In this document: piece by piece, positions 36,877 through 45,370 of the stretch | Layout of the letters: every line of letters begins with the position of its first letter | Position numbering within the stretch: the stretch's first letter is position 1 | Assembly (NCBI GenBank): GCA_051875715.1 | Contig: JBJEHD010000031.1 | Span: 5,034 to 69,033, forward strand | DNA: 64,000 nt | Direction: 5' to 3' | Source of the DNA: DYCT01 sp051875715 | GTDB lineage: Bacteria > Bacteroidota > Bacteroidia > Bacteroidales > Bacteroidaceae | Program-made: the position numbers and the translations under genes | The notes under the pieces: generated by a model | The model's input: the letters and a program-made list of their open reading frames with translations, nothing else | Told to the model about the DNA's origin: nothing | Databases searched by the model: none

Positions 36877-37118
36877 TTTTTCGACCACCCCAATACCCCG
36901 CCTGCCAGGCGGGGCTTGCCTCCCCCCATCCCCCTCCGTGGAGGGGGCTTAATCGAGGCCGGGGCGGCCCGACCTCGAGACTTTCTAAGGTAAGGCCAAC
37001 CGAGCCTGTGCCCCTTCGGGGTTGGCCTTGGTTTCTTACGGGAGGGAACGACCTCCCGATTGTTTGTCCGCATCGTCCCGATGCGGGGTCCTCGGGGTAT
37101 TGGGGGTGGTCGAAAAAA
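36877..37118. repeat. Multi-hairpin dispersed element, copy 3, with terminal inverted repeats
   Basis: Same stem order as copy 1, but the third stem is TCGAGG (36953-36958) with CCTCGA (36973-36978) instead of ATGAGGCC/GGCCTCAT. The last stem is CCGCATCGTCCCGATGCGG (37068-37086). The ends are inverted repeats of about 24 bp (36877-36900 and 37093-37118, one-base bulge), each carrying a CGACCACCCC core next to a T or A run. This gives a 242-bp MITE-like outline. Confidence 0.85.
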
Positions 37119-37123
37119 GAAAT

Positions 37124-39763
37124 TCAGAACGTCATCATCATCATCAGGCGCACGCCTTGCTTGTTGATGCCGGGGTTGTCGAGGTAGTTGAGCCGGCGCA
37201 CGTACTCGATGTGGAGTATCTTGAAGATGTTGTGGATGCCGACGCTGATTTCCATGTAGGGCACCTTGGGGTCCATGACGAAGCTGGTGGGCTCGCCGTC
37301 GCGCATCGGGAAGAGGAAGAGGTCGGTGTCGCCGGGGTTCTTCCAAGGGTTGTTCTTGTCGGTCAGTTGTCCGTACAGCATCTTGAAGCCCAGAAACTCG
37401 CGCCACTTCAGTTTCTTGATGAGGGGAATCCGGTTGAAAAGTTTCCCGTTCATGTCGTAGCCTATCTCGAGCGAGCCGTAGCGGTCGTTCACGAACTCCA
37501 TGTTATTGATTAGGTTGAACGTCTCGCGCTGGGTGATGTACGACAGGTTCGCGGCCGGCAGGATGAGCAGGGGGAAGGGCACCTTGTTCCACTGCACGCC
37601 TCCCTTCAGGTAGACGTCCACCTTTCCCCACGACGACAGCCAGAACCGCTTCGAGATGCCGGCCTCGGTCAGGTTGAAAGCGTACTGCCCGCCGAGGGCC
37701 TTGAAGCCCACGGTGTGGTTGAGGGTGAACACGGGCGCGTCCAGCGACACGGGTATGCGCCGCTGCTTGGTGTTGACGAAGGTCTCGCCCGGGGCGTAGC
37801 GCAGGCCCACGCTGGCCTCCATGGTGGTCAGGCGGCGCAGCGTGTTGGCCGCCTCCCAGGCCGTCCAGTCGGCGGTGCCGTAGGCCAGCCCCTCGGGCCG
37901 GACGGCGTTTCGGATGTAGGCCAGGCGGCCGGTGGGCTCGTCCTCGCAGCGCCGCAGCTGGGCCGTCAGCGAGAGCCCGAAGGTAAACTCGCGCTCATAC
38001 TTCAGCTTCATCGTCCGCACGTACGACATCTGGTCCACCGTGGTGTGCTTCCAGGCGACGAACACGTTGTCCTTGTCCGTCTTCAAGAACTTGTCCATCG
38101 GCGACATCACGTCGTACTGGTAGGTGGCCGTCAGCGAGTGCCTGGGGTACTCGCGCGGCAGATACTCCTTCTTGTTGAACGAATATTCCACCTCGCCCAT
38201 ATATTTGGATCGTTTATCCTTGAAGCCATAGGCGTAATAGCCTTTGAAGAACAGGTGCGGGTGCAGGTTGGCCGTGGTCTGCGCGCTGGCCCTCAGGCGC
38301 AGCCCGTCCACGTAGTTGCTCGAAATCATGGTGTTGATGGGCCCAATGTCCACCTTGCTCGGGTGCTCCTTCGAGCCAGTCTCGACGAAGTTTTCGATGA
38401 AGGCCCGGGCCACGAAGATGACATACTTGAAGCCCGGTATGGCCTCCAGCCGCTTCACGAACACGTCCATCGTGCTCTCCGACCGCGTGAGGGGCACCTG
38501 CCGTGCCTCGGCCCAGAAGGCCTCGTCGCGCATCATGGCGTCGGCCTCCTTCACCTCCGCCCCCTTCTTCTTGAACAGCTGCGGCGGCAGTTCGTCGAAA
38601 GCGTAGTCGGAGTATTTCGTGCTGCGGCGCACCTGCACGCCCTGCAGGGCCTTCACCACGTAGAGTTCGGCTATCATGTCGTCGGTCTTCAGCACCCACT
38701 CGCCCGTAGGCAGCTGCACGTATTCCTGGATGATGTCCAGGTTGTCCACGAAGTTCACCCCCGTCTTTTTCGGCAGGTTCATCACGCACTTGCGCACGGC
38801 GTAGGTGCTGTCCTGCATCACATAGAGGTGTCCGGTGAAGCCGAAGTCCTGCGAGTTCTGGGGCACGAAGGTGAGGTGGATGCAGCGGTCGCGGTCGACG
38901 CTGACCGTGTCCATGATGTAGTATTTATAAAAGGAGATGGCCGCCGTCGACGAGATAGGGCTGACGAAGCGGCTCTGCAGCAGGCGGATGTCGTTGTCGT
39001 AGATGTCGATGTCGGCAAACACGTCGGTCAGGATGGTGTTCAGCGCGTCGCCCGTCGAAAACAGTTCGCCGATACCGCCCGAGGCCATGCCGTTGATGAT
39101 GGTCTTTTCGGCCCGGGGCTCCTTGCGGTAGACCTTCTGCGAGGCCGTCTCCTGCACCGAGAGGGGCAGAATCAGCTTGTTCGTCTCCTCGCAGGCCTCC
39201 ACGCGGTCCTTCAGGAAGGGCATCTTCTTGTACACGCCCTTGTCCAGCATCTCCAGGCTGACGTCGTTGAGCGACAGCGTTATCTTCTGATACTTCCTGT
39301 ACTGGTAGAAGTCGTGGTGCTCCAGCCGCTGCAGCGTCTTGTGCTCGATGACGCGGCGCATCAGGTCCACCGCCGGGTTGTTCTTGCGCGAATACCGCTC
39401 CTTCTTGGGCTTCACCACCACCTCGCCCAGCACGATGTCCGAAGGGGGCAAGGCCACGTCCAGCGTCCGCGTCCGCCCCGGCTCGATGCGGACGGCCCGT
39501 TTCTCGTAGCCCACGGCCGAAAATGTCAGCACGTCCCACCCCTTGCGGGTCTCCACCTCGTAGCGCCCGTCCTGGTCGGTGATGCACCCCACGCCCCGCC
39601 CCTCGTAATACACCGAGAGGTAAGGGATGGGTTCGCGGGTCAGCGAGTCCGTCACCACGCCCCGTATCGTCTGCCCCCACAGCCCCGTCGGCAGGCAGAG
39701 GGCCAGGGCGCAAAGCCCCAGCAGGCGGCGGAGCAGGGGGCGGAGGTTCTTGCTTTTCGTCAT
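37124..39763 (-). CDS. DUF5686 family outer-membrane protein with carboxypeptidase-like regulatory domain
   Basis: An 879-residue exported protein with a signal peptide at about 1-30. A carboxypeptidase-regulatory-like beta domain follows (about 32-105: IRGVVTDSLTREPIPYLSV, VGYEKRAV). A long DUF5686 region then runs to the C-terminus, which ends like an outer-membrane barrel (RLMMMMTF). This family is common in Bacteroidota and resembles TonB-receptor or surface-antigen barrels without a plug; its substrate is unknown. It sits alone, divergent from the glycosyltransferase gene. GC content is high towards its 5' half. Confidence 0.86.
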   Translation of the reverse strand: MTKSKNLRPLLRRLLGLCALALCLPTGLWGQTIRGVVTDSLTREPIPYLSVYYEGRGVGCITDQDGRYEVETRKGWDVLTFSAVGYEKRAVRIEPGRTRTLDVALPPSDIVLGEVVVKPKKERYSRKNNPAVDLMRRVIEHKTLQRLEHHDFYQYRKYQKITLSLNDVSLEMLDKGVYKKMPFLKDRVEACEETNKLILPLSVQETASQKVYRKEPRAEKTIINGMASGGIGELFSTGDALNTILTDVFADIDIYDNDIRLLQSRFVSPISSTAAISFYKYYIMDTVSVDRDRCIHLTFVPQNSQDFGFTGHLYVMQDSTYAVRKCVMNLPKKTGVNFVDNLDIIQEYVQLPTGEWVLKTDDMIAELYVVKALQGVQVRRSTKYSDYAFDELPPQLFKKKGAEVKEADAMMRDEAFWAEARQVPLTRSESTMDVFVKRLEAIPGFKYVIFVARAFIENFVETGSKEHPSKVDIGPINTMISSNYVDGLRLRASAQTTANLHPHLFFKGYYAYGFKDKRSKYMGEVEYSFNKKEYLPREYPRHSLTATYQYDVMSPMDKFLKTDKDNVFVAWKHTTVDQMSYVRTMKLKYEREFTFGLSLTAQLRRCEDEPTGRLAYIRNAVRPEGLAYGTADWTAWEAANTLRRLTTMEASVGLRYAPGETFVNTKQRRIPVSLDAPVFTLNHTVGFKALGGQYAFNLTEAGISKRFWLSSWGKVDVYLKGGVQWNKVPFPLLILPAANLSYITQRETFNLINNMEFVNDRYGSLEIGYDMNGKLFNRIPLIKKLKWREFLGFKMLYGQLTDKNNPWKNPGDTDLFLFPMRDGEPTSFVMDPKVPYMEISVGIHNIFKILHIEYVRRLNYLDNPGINKQGVRLMMMMTF

Positions 39764-39823
39764 ACGCTCGTTTTTCGTCTATCTATATTTTTTGGGGAGT
39801 CGCCTCCCGGGGGAAACAGGGCG

Positions 39824-39831
39824 CAAAACTA
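39824..39831 (-). promoter_or_regulatory. Bacteroidota -7 box ahead of the DUF5686 gene
   Basis: Minus-strand TAGTTTTG (TAnnTTTG), 61 bp before the start codon. The -33 region is unclear. Confidence 0.5.
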
Positions 39832-39908
39832 TATATTTTCCGCGAGTTTTCGCCCCTCTGTCTGATAAGAAAACCAAACGAACCATTAAGTAATCCAAAA
39901 ATAAGCCC

Positions 39909-39916
39909 TACCTTTG
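39909..39916 (+). promoter_or_regulatory. Bacteroidota -7 box ahead of the glycosyltransferase gene
   Basis: TACCTTTG, 19 bp before the ATG at 39935. It overlaps the upstream in-frame start candidate (39914), excluding it. Confidence 0.6.
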
Positions 39917-39934
39917 GCCGTAAATTCCTTTTTT

Positions 39935-41101
39935 ATGGTCAAAACCCTCCACGTCGTCTGCCTGCAAGTCCCCTACCCGCCCTCCTACGGCGGAGCCATC
40001 GACATGTACTACAAGTTGCAGGCCCTCAAGCGCCGCGGCTTCCGCCTGCTGCTCCACACCTACGCCTACCGCCACGCCCCCTTCCGCGAGGCCCTGGCCG
40101 AGGTGGCCGACGAGGTGCGCTACTACCGCCGCACCGAGTCGTGGCGCGCCGCCTGCTCGCCCCTGCCCTACACGGTGTGCAGCCGGGCGGACCCGCGCCT
40201 GCTGGCCGACCTCCTGGCCGACGACGCGCCCATCCTGTTCGAAGGCCTCCACACCTGCCTCCTGCTGGCCCATCCGGCCCTGGCCGGGCGCGTCAAGCTG
40301 GTGCGCACGCACAACGTCGAGCACCGCTACTACCGCCACCTGGCCCTGGCCGCGCGCCATCCGGGCCGCGCGCTCTTCTTCTGGCTGGAGTCCGTGCGGC
40401 TCGCGTACGCCGAGCCCCGCCTGCTGCGCCATGCCGACTGCCTCCTGCCCCTCAGCCGCACCGAAGCTGCCTACTTCCGCCGCCGCTACGGCGTGCAGGG
40501 CGTGGACGTGCGCCTGCTGCCCTGCTTCTTCCGTCAGGACGCGTCGGCCGAGGCTCCCGCGTCGGCCCGGGGCCTGCGCCGCATGGTGCTGTATCAGGGC
40601 AATCTCTCGGTGGACGAAAACGTGCGCGCGGCGCGGTTCGTGGTGCGGCACGTGGCTCCGCTGGTGCCGGAGGCCGAGTTCGTGGTGGCCGGGGCGCGTC
40701 CGCCGCACTCGCTGGTGCGCGCCGCCGCCCGGAGTGCGAACGTGCGCTTGGTGGCCGATCCGTCGGACGAGGTCCTGCGCCGCCTGCTGACGGAGGCGCG
40801 CGTCAACCTGCTGCTGACGTTTCAGGCCACGGGCGTCAAGCTCAAGCTGCTCAACGCCCTTCGTCAGGGGGCCTACTGCGTGGCCAATCCGCCCATGGTG
40901 GAGGGCACGGGGCTGGAGTCGCTCTGCCTGGTGGCGGACGGGGCCGAGGCCTTGGCGCGCGCCGTACGCCGGGCCCTGGCGCGCCCCTACACGCCCACCT
41001 TCCACCGCCGCAAGTTCGCCCTGCTCGGCGCGCTCTACAGCAACGAGCGCGGAGCCGCCGTTGTCGAGGCAGCCATCCGGGATGCGGAGGCCCGGAAATA
41101 A
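39935..41101 (+). CDS. Glycosyltransferase, family 4-type (GT-B fold)
   Basis: A 388-residue cytoplasmic protein. It starts VKTLHVVCLQVPYPPSYGGA, the usual N-terminal Rossmann strand with a Gly-Gly acceptor loop. In the C-terminal half it has GNLSVDENVRAARFVV and the donor-binding stretch ATGVKLKLLNALRQGAYCVA, where family 4 enzymes bind the sugar nucleotide. The exact donor and acceptor are unknown; a role in lipid-linked or surface glycan synthesis is likely. No other glycan gene is adjacent. Codon use is extremely GC-rich, more so than its neighbours. The start was set by the overlapping promoter. Confidence 0.82.
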   Translation: MVKTLHVVCLQVPYPPSYGGAIDMYYKLQALKRRGFRLLLHTYAYRHAPFREALAEVADEVRYYRRTESWRAACSPLPYTVCSRADPRLLADLLADDAPILFEGLHTCLLLAHPALAGRVKLVRTHNVEHRYYRHLALAARHPGRALFFWLESVRLAYAEPRLLRHADCLLPLSRTEAAYFRRRYGVQGVDVRLLPCFFRQDASAEAPASARGLRRMVLYQGNLSVDENVRAARFVVRHVAPLVPEAEFVVAGARPPHSLVRAAARSANVRLVADPSDEVLRRLLTEARVNLLLTFQATGVKLKLLNALRQGAYCVANPPMVEGTGLESLCLVADGAEALARAVRRALARPYTPTFHRRKFALLGALYSNERGAAVVEAAIRDAEARK

Positions 41102-41104
41102 AAT

Positions 41105-41172
41105 CGCTGTCACGCCATGCGAAATCATGGCTACAGCGCATTGTGGTCCATGAAACGCATGACGCGACAGCG
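41105..41172. other. Structured inverted-repeat region after the glycosyltransferase gene
   Basis: CGCTGTC (41105-41111) is inverted at 41166-41172 (GACAGCG). A second stem CCATG...CATGG (41115-41130) lies inside it. No coding potential is seen. It could be a 3' mRNA structure or a degraded repeat. Confidence 0.45.
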
Positions 41173-41224
41173 TGACGGGTTATTTCATTCTCTCTCTATC
41201 TTTTCAATTAGCACGATATAATAA

Positions 41225-41263
41225 GCCCTCCAGGCGAGCCGCAAGGCAGCATACTTGGAGGGC
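41225..41263. terminator. Bidirectional terminator between convergent genes
   Basis: GCCCTCCA (41225-41232) pairs with TGGAGGGC (41256-41263). It is followed by GTTCTTT on the plus strand and by TTATTATAT on the minus strand. Confidence 0.8.
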
Positions 41264-41271
41264 GTTCTTTA

Positions 41272-42579
41272 TCAGTCGATTTCTTCGTCGGCTTCGTAGC
41301 CGCCCATCTCGCGGAGCGCGTTCTTCAGCATGACGTATTGCTGGAACAGGTGGTTGACGGGGACTTCGCCTTCGAGGTAGTCGTGCATCGGGCTCTTGAG
41401 GAAGAAGCTCAGGAAGCGCTGGATGCCGTAGCGGCCGGCGCGGGCGGCCAGGTCGCTCAGCAGCACGAGGTCGAGCACGAGCGGGGCGGCCAGGATGGAG
41501 TCGCGGCAGAGGAAGTTGATCTTGATCTGCATCGGGTAGCCCATCCAGCCGAAGATGTCGATGTTGTCCCACCCCTCCTTGTTGTCGTTGCGCGGGGGGT
41601 AGTAGTTGATGCGCACCTTGTGGTAGTAGTCCGTATAGAGGTCGGGCTGATTTTCGGGGACGAGGATGGACTCGAGCGTGGAGAGTTTGCTGACCTCCTT
41701 CGTGTGGAAGTTGGCCGGCTCGTCGAGCACGAGGCCGTCGCGGTTGCCCAGGATGTTGGTGGAGAACCATCCGGACAGGCCCAGGCAGCGGGTGCCGATG
41801 ATGGGGGCGAAGCCCGACTTCACCAGCGTCTGGCCGGTCTTGAAGTCCTTGCCGGCGATAGGCATGCGCGTCTGCTCGGCCAGTTCCCACATGGCGGGGA
41901 TGTCCACGGTGGTGTTCGGTGCGCCCATGATGAAGGGTGCGCCTTCCGTCAGGGCGGCGTAGGCGTAGCACATCGAGGGGGCGATATGTTCCTTGTCGTC
42001 GGCCTTCATGGCGGCCTCCAAGGCAGCCAGCGAACCGTGTACGCGTTCGTCGACGGGGACGTAGATTTCGGTGGAGGCGGCCCAGATGACCACGATGCGT
42101 TCGCAGCCGTTCTCGGCCTTGAAGCGGCGGATGTCTTCGCGCACCTGCTCCATCATGTCCCAGCGGTCGCGGCAGGCCTTCACGTTGTCGCCGTCGAGGC
42201 GTTTGGCATAGTTGTGGTCGAAAGCGGCCTTCATCGGCACGATGCGCTCCAACTCGTCCTTCACGGGGTTGATATCTTTTTCCTTCAACACTTCGCAGTT
42301 GATGGCCGACTCGTAGGCGTTGGCGGGATAGACGTCCCACGCGCCGAACACGATGTCGTTCAGATTCGCCAGCGGAACGATTTCGCCGTAGCGCTTGTAT
42401 TGTTTGTCTTTGCCACGACCCACGCGGATCTTGTCATACTGGCTCATCGAACCTACGGGTTTTGCCAACCCTTTGCGAGTCATCAATACGCCTGTGATGA
42501 ACGTGGTGGTCACAGCCCCCAAACCCACACAGAGCACGCCTAATTTACCGGTAGCCGGTTTTACATTCACTTTTTCCAT
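41272..42579 (-). CDS. ino1: Inositol-3-phosphate synthase (MIPS)
   Basis: Converts glucose-6-phosphate to 1L-myo-inositol-1-phosphate with NAD+. The 435-residue length and motifs fit: GKLGVLCVGLGAVTTTFITG (NAD-binding), IVVIWAASTE, and the C-terminal DNKEGWDNIDIFGWMGYPMQ with KINFLCRDSILAAPLVLDL. It is last in a minus-strand string with a CDP-alcohol phosphatidyltransferase and a nucleotidyltransferase, which ties it to inositol-lipid synthesis, as reported for Bacteroides thetaiotaomicron and relatives. An 80-bp gap separates it from the HAD gene, and no clear promoter is seen there. Confidence 0.95.
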   Translation of the reverse strand: MEKVNVKPATGKLGVLCVGLGAVTTTFITGVLMTRKGLAKPVGSMSQYDKIRVGRGKDKQYKRYGEIVPLANLNDIVFGAWDVYPANAYESAINCEVLKEKDINPVKDELERIVPMKAAFDHNYAKRLDGDNVKACRDRWDMMEQVREDIRRFKAENGCERIVVIWAASTEIYVPVDERVHGSLAALEAAMKADDKEHIAPSMCYAYAALTEGAPFIMGAPNTTVDIPAMWELAEQTRMPIAGKDFKTGQTLVKSGFAPIIGTRCLGLSGWFSTNILGNRDGLVLDEPANFHTKEVSKLSTLESILVPENQPDLYTDYYHKVRINYYPPRNDNKEGWDNIDIFGWMGYPMQIKINFLCRDSILAAPLVLDLVLLSDLAARAGRYGIQRFLSFFLKSPMHDYLEGEVPVNHLFQQYVMLKNALREMGGYEADEEID

Positions 42580-42659
42580 TCTAATTTTCCTTTTAATCTT
42601 TCGAATAAAAATCTATTTTCATATTCATTTTTTCTCTCTCCTAAGAGGGCATCGCCCCC

Positions 42660-43397
42660 TCACGCCTCCGCTTCCAAGCCAAACACTTCGGACAACTGGG
42701 CAAAATCGCCAACGACGACATCGGGCAAGGTTTCGTCGACCTCTTCCTCGGCCCATCCTTGACCGCGAAGCCACACGGTGTGGCAGCCCACCTTGGAGGC
42801 GGGCACCATGTCCTTCGCATACGAATCGCCCACGACGGCTATCTCGTCGGGGCGGAAGCCCATCGCCTCCACCCCCAGCGCATAGATGCGCGGGTCGGGC
42901 TTGCGGACGCCGACTACCGACGACTCTACGATGGCTTCGAAGTAGCGAAGTAACCCAAAATCCGCCAGTACGGTGGATATATTCCCATAAAAGTTTGAAA
43001 CAAGTACTAATTTATGTTTAGAATGCAACCTTTCGACCACTTTTCGTCCGCTTTGGAGGAAGTTTTTCACACCGCCGTAGCAATCGCGTGCGATGATTTC
43101 GGTCCACTCGGCGCAGGGTGAATCGGAGGGAAGGTCGGCCTGTTCGGTCAAGAAAGCCAGTTCGACGCCGACCTTGATGCGCAGCACGTCGAGAAACGTG
43201 TGGTGCGGCCGGACGAGGGGGTTCAGCGCCAGGGTTCGTTCGCCGTGGACGTAGGCTGCGCGGAAGCGGGCTTTCGCGACGGGTACGCCGGCACGCACGT
43301 AGGCATCCCACAGCACTTCGGACCAGTGGCGGCCGTTGGTGTCGAGCGTCCCTCCGTAGTCGAAGATGACGCCTTTGATGTCAGTCAGTTTTTTCAT
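42660..43397 (-). CDS. HAD-superfamily hydrolase of the inositol-lipid cluster
   Basis: A 245-residue protein with the HAD nucleophile motif IFDYGGTLDT, a Lys/Ser region LVLVSNFYGN, and the late acidic motif VVGDSYAKDM. The second Asp of the usual DxDxT is Gly (DYGGT), so the common general acid is missing; this occurs in some HAD groups and leaves the chemistry open. It starts inside the preceding gene's stop (ATGA overlap), so the two are tightly coupled. In this setting it may dephosphorylate a phosphatidyl- or ceramide-linked inositol phosphate, or inositol-1-phosphate (inference). Confidence 0.82.
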   Translation of the reverse strand: MKKLTDIKGVIFDYGGTLDTNGRHWSEVLWDAYVRAGVPVAKARFRAAYVHGERTLALNPLVRPHHTFLDVLRIKVGVELAFLTEQADLPSDSPCAEWTEIIARDCYGGVKNFLQSGRKVVERLHSKHKLVLVSNFYGNISTVLADFGLLRYFEAIVESSVVGVRKPDPRIYALGVEAMGFRPDEIAVVGDSYAKDMVPASKVGCHTVWLRGQGWAEEEVDETLPDVVVGDFAQLSEVFGLEAEA

Positions 43398-44425
43398 GAA
43401 GCAATGGGTTTATGGGTAACAGGATGGTCGGCCTCGACACGGCGGCGCGTCCCCACCTTCATCAACAACACGCCGACGACTATCCAAACAAGTTCGCGTA
43501 CGCGAGTGATCAGCCCCGTGTACACCCCGTAGGCCCCGGGGACGGCGACTCCGGCCGAGGCCAGGGCAAAGCCGCCCTCGCGCGCACCGAGCTGCATGGG
43601 CGAGAAGAAGAACAGGTTGGCGAACAGCGACGTGAAGGCCATGATGAAGAAGCAGTCGAGAAAACGGACGTCGTCCGTCAGGACCAGCAGAATGAAGTAA
43701 ACCTCGAGGCAGCCCACCACGCGGGCCGCATACTCCAGCCCCAGCGAGGCGAAGAACACGGTGCGCCGACGGGCATGCAACTGGGCTATCTGCTCGTCGA
43801 TGCGGCGGAGCGCGTCGGCCTTCTCGGCGGCGAAGCGGACGGCCCACCGGCGCAAAAAGGGCAAGCGGGCACACAAGGACAACGCCTTCACGGCCATCCC
43901 GTGCCGATAGCCTTTCATGAAGAAGTAAATGGCCAGCAGGCAACAGGCCGAAACCACGGCCAGCAGGAGGCCCATGGCCCAATCGACAGGGCGCGTCAAC
44001 ACATAGACAACGGCGGCCGACAGCCAGAACCAAAAATGCGAGAAGATGTGCATCATCACATAGAGGATGACCGACGAGGCGGCCTTGCGGGCACCGACGT
44101 AGGGCGTCAGCTCGAGGATGCGGTAAGGTTCGCCCCCCATCAGCCCCATCGGGGTGGCGTAGTTGAGGGCGAAGCCCGTCACGGTCCACTGGAAGACCTT
44201 GCGGAAGGGGACGGGGCGGCTCTCGCCGTCGCGGATGATGAGGTGCCACGACAGGGCGTTGAGCAGGTAGATGGGAATCCACACGCCCAGGATGAGCGGA
44301 AGCCAGCCGCCCGCCCGGCGCAGATGGGCCAGCAATTCAGCATACGACACCTCGAACGTGCAAAGCATGACGACGATAGCCGCCACGCCGAAGAGCAAAA
44401 ACAGGTTGCGGTAGTGTTTCTTCAA
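43394..44425 (-). CDS. Flippase-like membrane protein (LPG synthase transmembrane family)
   Basis: A 343-residue protein with about eight membrane helices. It belongs to the lysylphosphatidylglycerol-synthase transmembrane/UPF0104 family, as judged from YATPMGLMGGEPYRILEL and FFFSPMQLGAREGGFALA. Members are proposed lipid or glycolipid translocases. It uses a TTG start 3 bp after the CDP-alcohol transferase stop and ends in an ATGA overlap with the HAD gene. Its position suggests that it moves the inositol lipid across the inner membrane (inference). Confidence 0.8.
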   Translation of the reverse strand: MKKHYRNLFLLFGVAAIVVMLCTFEVSYAELLAHLRRAGGWLPLILGVWIPIYLLNALSWHLIIRDGESRPVPFRKVFQWTVTGFALNYATPMGLMGGEPYRILELTPYVGARKAASSVILYVMMHIFSHFWFWLSAAVVYVLTRPVDWAMGLLLAVVSACCLLAIYFFMKGYRHGMAVKALSLCARLPFLRRWAVRFAAEKADALRRIDEQIAQLHARRRTVFFASLGLEYAARVVGCLEVYFILLVLTDDVRFLDCFFIMAFTSLFANLFFFSPMQLGAREGGFALASAGVAVPGAYGVYTGLITRVRELVWIVVGVLLMKVGTRRRVEADHPVTHKPIAS

Positions 44426-44428
44426 GGC

Positions 44429-45370
44429 TTACTCGGGTTTGATGCGTTGGTACATTTGGAGCGACAAGGCCTCGTGGCGGGCGCGCATGTAGAGGAAGAG
44501 CGCGCCGAGCACGGTCAGTTCGAACACGAAATAGAGCCACGGGAGCCCGACGAACAAGGCGACGAACAGGGCGATGCAGCGGGTGTTGAAGGTCAGGATG
44601 TTCGTGTACTTCATCAAGGGGCGGCTCAAGCGGCGGAACTCGTCGCGAAACCACTGGGGAATATCGTCGGCATAGACTTCGCGCACGCGGGACATCAGCC
44701 GCTGGAAGGCAGGGGTCATGGACTCTTGCGAACGGGTGTAGTTGCCGTAGAAATACAGCCACAACTTCCACCAGAAATGGTGTCGCCAAGGGGTTTCGTG
44801 AAAGAGGCGACGCTGCTGGGCGAAGTTATCGAGTTCGCTGCCCTCCTTCCCCTTCAGGAAGAACAGGTGGACGTTTCGGTAGTAGTCGGCCAAGGCGCAC
44901 TGCTTGCTGTGGAAGACCAGTCCGGCCAAGGCGGCCAGCAGCCAGATGCCGACGATGGAGGGCCACTCGCGGGGCCACTCGTGGGCGACGGTGAAGCGCA
45001 GGCAGATGGCGGCGTAGATGGCGAAGAACCACAGGTCGCCGGCAAAGCCGTCGAGCATGCGCCCCCACTGCGTCTTCTGGCCGGTGAGGCGGGCCAACTG
45101 GCCGTCGGCACTGTCGTAGGTGTTGGCCCATACGAGCAGCAGCATCCCCACGACGTTGAGGCGAAGGTCGTCAAAGAAGAACAGGACGCCTGCCGCCACA
45201 CCGATGAAGATGGACAGGATGGTGACGACGTTGGGGTGGACGCCCAAACGCCGGAAAAGCAACGCCCAACGATAGCCGATGGGGCGGTAGAAATGGATGT
45301 CGATGAACTCCTCGGTGTCCATCGACTTGAGGGATGCCTGCATCCCTCCCGGAATTGGTTTCTTGCTCAT
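44429..45370 (-). CDS. CDP-alcohol phosphatidyltransferase family protein
   Basis: A 313-residue membrane protein with about five helices. It contains the CDP-alcohol signature DSADGQLAR-x8-G-RML-D, which binds the CDP moiety and metal. The final Asp comes after four residues (DGFAGD) instead of the usual three. It probably makes an inositol-phosphate lipid, given inositol-3-phosphate synthase and the nucleotidyltransferase in the same string. The start at 45370 (MSKKPIPGG) overlaps the upstream stop by 4 bp; the longer frame to 45439 lies inside the ATP-grasp gene and is rejected. Confidence 0.87.
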   Translation of the reverse strand: MSKKPIPGGMQASLKSMDTEEFIDIHFYRPIGYRWALLFRRLGVHPNVVTILSIFIGVAAGVLFFFDDLRLNVVGMLLLVWANTYDSADGQLARLTGQKTQWGRMLDGFAGDLWFFAIYAAICLRFTVAHEWPREWPSIVGIWLLAALAGLVFHSKQCALADYYRNVHLFFLKGKEGSELDNFAQQRRLFHETPWRHHFWWKLWLYFYGNYTRSQESMTPAFQRLMSRVREVYADDIPQWFRDEFRRLSRPLMKYTNILTFNTRCIALFVALFVGLPWLYFVFELTVLGALFLYMRARHEALSLQMYQRIKPE

